Below, piece by piece: positions 61,876 to 64,000 of a DNA stretch of 64,000 nucleotides. The DNA comes from Rhizophagus clarus. Taxonomy: Eukaryota; Glomeromycota; Glomeromycetes; Glomerales; Glomeraceae. The stretch is taken from positions 62,001-126,000 of the forward strand of contig BLAL01000183.1 of assembly GCA_015698045.1 (NCBI GenBank), read 5' to 3'. How positions within the stretch are numbered: position 1 is the stretch's first letter; each line of letters starts with the position of its first letter. Under the pieces are notes generated by a model that was given only the letters and a program-made list of their open reading frames with translations, did no database searches and was not told the DNA's origin. A program made the position numbers and the translations under genes.

Positions 61876-64000
61876 ATATGTATATACAATATATTTTTAT
61901 TATTCCTTTTTTTTTTTTTTTTTTTTTTTTTTTGTTGCTTGTAACCAAACAAGCCATTGTCCAATTCGACAATATCACAATTAGAATATCACATAAGCAA
62001 TAATATATAATTGTGACATGTTGAGTTTTTTGTGAGGCAGGTTTATTTGGCTAAGAATTATTTTTAACCATTTTCTGGTTTGTTATTCAGTATCAGATAT
62101 CATCCAGATGCTTATTCTCCGACAACATAGTCAGTAGCATTTTGTCTTTATTTATTTTATTAACAAAATTTTGATCTGAGTATTTACAAAAAAAAAATCG
62201 TTTTTTCCCTTTTAAAAGTCCGGCGTCACCATCTAGTACTGCCTATAAGTCCCATGATTCACATCAACCTCCTCAGTTAATGAACCAACATGGTCAATTA
62301 ATGCCAACAACTTCACTTCCACCCGTGAGTCCTGTTTCTGGATCATCAACACAACCGGATCTTAGTCCAGTTAATTCTCCACTTGGTAACAACAGTAGCA
62401 ACGGGTATCATATGACACATCATATTCAACATCAGACTAATACCACCACAAGTACTACTTATCATAATCCTGAGCAAGCCCAACAAGCCCAGCAATCTTC
62501 GAATCAAGAAGCGTCAAATTATAGTAGTACTGTTACTCCTGTTAGTATGCCCTCGCCGCCTGAAAGTATTCCTCCTCATCAATCATCGTAAGTAATATTT
62601 TACTCACTATTATATGTAATCATTCGTTACAATTGTTGATCTGATCTGATCTTATTTGATCTTATATATTAGGAATTTGCGATTTGAAATACTTCTCGAA
62701 GCTCCTACTGCTTCTGCTCAACGTATTGACGAAACTCCCATAACATACCTTAACAAAGGCCAATATTATGCAATTGGATTGCAAGATCATGATAAGTACG
62801 ATGCCGAGCTTACGACAATTATCAAAGTAATGTTTCATGATGATGCTCATCGTAAAATGGCATCCACTTATTGGGGTTTTTGGTTAACACAACAAGCATC
62901 GCCTAAAAATGCCAGAGCTGTTGATATTGGTAAGTGTTATTTGAGTTAATTCAATGTTACACCATTATCATATGAAAATATAAATTATATTACTATCTAT
63001 ATTTATAAAGATAAAGCTGCATCAACTGGGATCAGCAATGTAGAAACAAAAATTTTTGATCGTGTACAGTTCCAATGGAATGGCAAGAAAGGTGCAAAAA
63101 TTTTCGTACGTTTCAATTGTTTATCAACAGATTTTTCTCGAATAAAAGGGGTTAAGGGTATTCCACTAAGAATTCATGTTGAGACAAAGTGTGATAACGG
63201 CGCAATCTGCACATCTCTTGAAAAATCCTTTGCCAAGATCAAATTATTCAGGGATAAAGTAAATAGTTAAATTAATGTTTAATAAATTCATCTATTAATT
63301 AATTGATCGTATTATAAACTAATATTCGGGTTATTTATTTTCATTTAGGGCGCCGAACGCAAGAATAAAGACGATCAAAAACATTTAGAAAAAATGTGCG
63401 AGAAGATGAGAGGTATATAGTAGAGATTTGTTTTTAACGTTTAATATCAAGTTGTTTAACATATTTAAATTAAAAAATTTTATTAGCTAAATCACAAGAA
63501 ACAACGCCAATGATAATGATGTATGCTCCACCGAATCCTGTGACTGTATTTAATGAATGTACGAGAAATAATAATGCGTCAGATGATGAAGAAATTTTAA
63601 ATCTTTCAGAGACTTTAAATAATCTTGATCCAGATGTAGAAGGAAGTGAGTTGATGACTCTTCAGTTGGGCAAACGGAAGAGATTCTCGATGGGATCCGA
63701 TCTTTTGGAACCTTTGGATTGCGATCCTACTTACATTCCACATCTAAGAAAACGTCGTGCAGGTATAAAATGGAACAACATTTAATCATTTAATGTTTAT
63801 GTTAATTAATATTCATATTCATATTAATATTTATTGCTATTTATAGTTCTTTGTATTTATGTCAAACTGCCAGGTGAAGCTGTCTATAAAGCAGTTTATC
63901 TTAATCATCTCACTGTTCAGGATCTTATCGCAAAACTTACCGATAAACTCTCTGAGAAAATTGATCTTCAAGGTCAAACAATTACGAACGTAATCAGGTG
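61734..64000 (+). CDS. Grainyhead/CP2-family transcription factor, 5' part
   Basis: Exons 61734-61822, 62091-62129, 62219-62587, 62673-62929, 63011-63258, 63349-63412, 63487-63762 and 63847 to the window edge keep phase throughout. The N-terminal 165 residues are Gln/Ser/Pro/His-rich (activation-type). The CP2 DNA-binding domain starts at RFEILLEAPTASAQ and includes TPITYLNKGQYYAIGL, WGFWLTQQASPKNARAVDI and FVRFNCLSTDFSRIKGVKGI. Near 63680 is a basic stretch GKRKRFSMGSD, and the last visible exon reads VKLPGEAVYKAVYLNHLTVQ, fitting the C-terminal ubiquitin-like/dimerisation region of CP2 factors. In fungi, CP2/grainyhead proteins control cell-wall and conidial separation genes. The 3' end lies beyond the window. 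The first intron holds a (TA)n microsatellite and a long T run. Confidence 0.9.
61838..61933. repeat. (TA)n/(TATG)n microsatellite and T run in CP2 intron 1
   Basis: About 12 TA units, then TATATATG-type repeats, then A/T and a T run of about 24 (61909-61933). Confidence 0.9.

Overview
The window looks like a piece of an early-diverging fungal nuclear genome, most likely an arbuscular mycorrhizal (Glomeromycotina, Rhizophagus-like) species. The basis is extreme A/T richness, genes split by many short GTAAGT..AG introns, fungal protein families (velvet factor, Mad1, Utp20, CDP-diacylglycerol-serine synthase), and a dense load of DNA transposons and non-LTR elements. The species is an inference from style, not proven by a marker gene.

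The window has two compartments. Bases 1 to about 26,000 are a transposon compartment with no intact host gene. In order they hold: a 6.8 kb hAT-like element with an 8-bp target duplication sitting inside an older broken reading frame; a 1.65 kb MULE-like element made mostly of short palindromic repeats; an old LINE on the minus strand carrying a 466-bp palindromic foldback element; nested pogo-like and Tc1-like MITEs; an ORF1-only non-LTR element with A tail and 13-bp target duplication, itself split by a 3.2 kb hAT transposon; and a decayed Tc1/mariner element followed by an 800-bp T-rich block.

From about 28,600 to the right end the DNA is gene-bearing. Minus strand: a serine palmitoyltransferase small subunit candidate (28.7-29.2 kb), acetoacetyl-CoA synthetase (32.7-35.4 kb) and the giant ribosome-biogenesis protein Utp20 (35.5-45.2 kb). 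Plus strand, divergent from UTP20: a CUE-like/SANT/U-box-like protein (46.0-48.3 kb), then CDP-diacylglycerol-serine O-phosphatidyltransferase (48.8-49.6 kb). A velvet-family regulator lies on the minus strand (50.2-51.9 kb). Plus strand again: Mad1 (53.1-56.7 kb), a GIY-YIG/T5orf172-domain protein with two zinc-ligand motifs (57.1-59.1 kb), and the 5' part of a grainyhead/CP2 transcription factor that runs off the right end (from 61.7 kb).

The genes do not form one pathway. SPT small subunit, AACS and CHO1 are lipid-metabolism genes; UTP20 and MAD1 are housekeeping; velvet and CP2 are developmental regulators. The most unusual material is in the repeats: the exact nesting shown by target duplications, a palindromic TTTCGCAAC core shared by two unrelated transposons, a two-size-class minisatellite inside a hAT element, and an ORF1-only retroelement. 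Exon coordinates were derived by hand from splice signals and reading phase.
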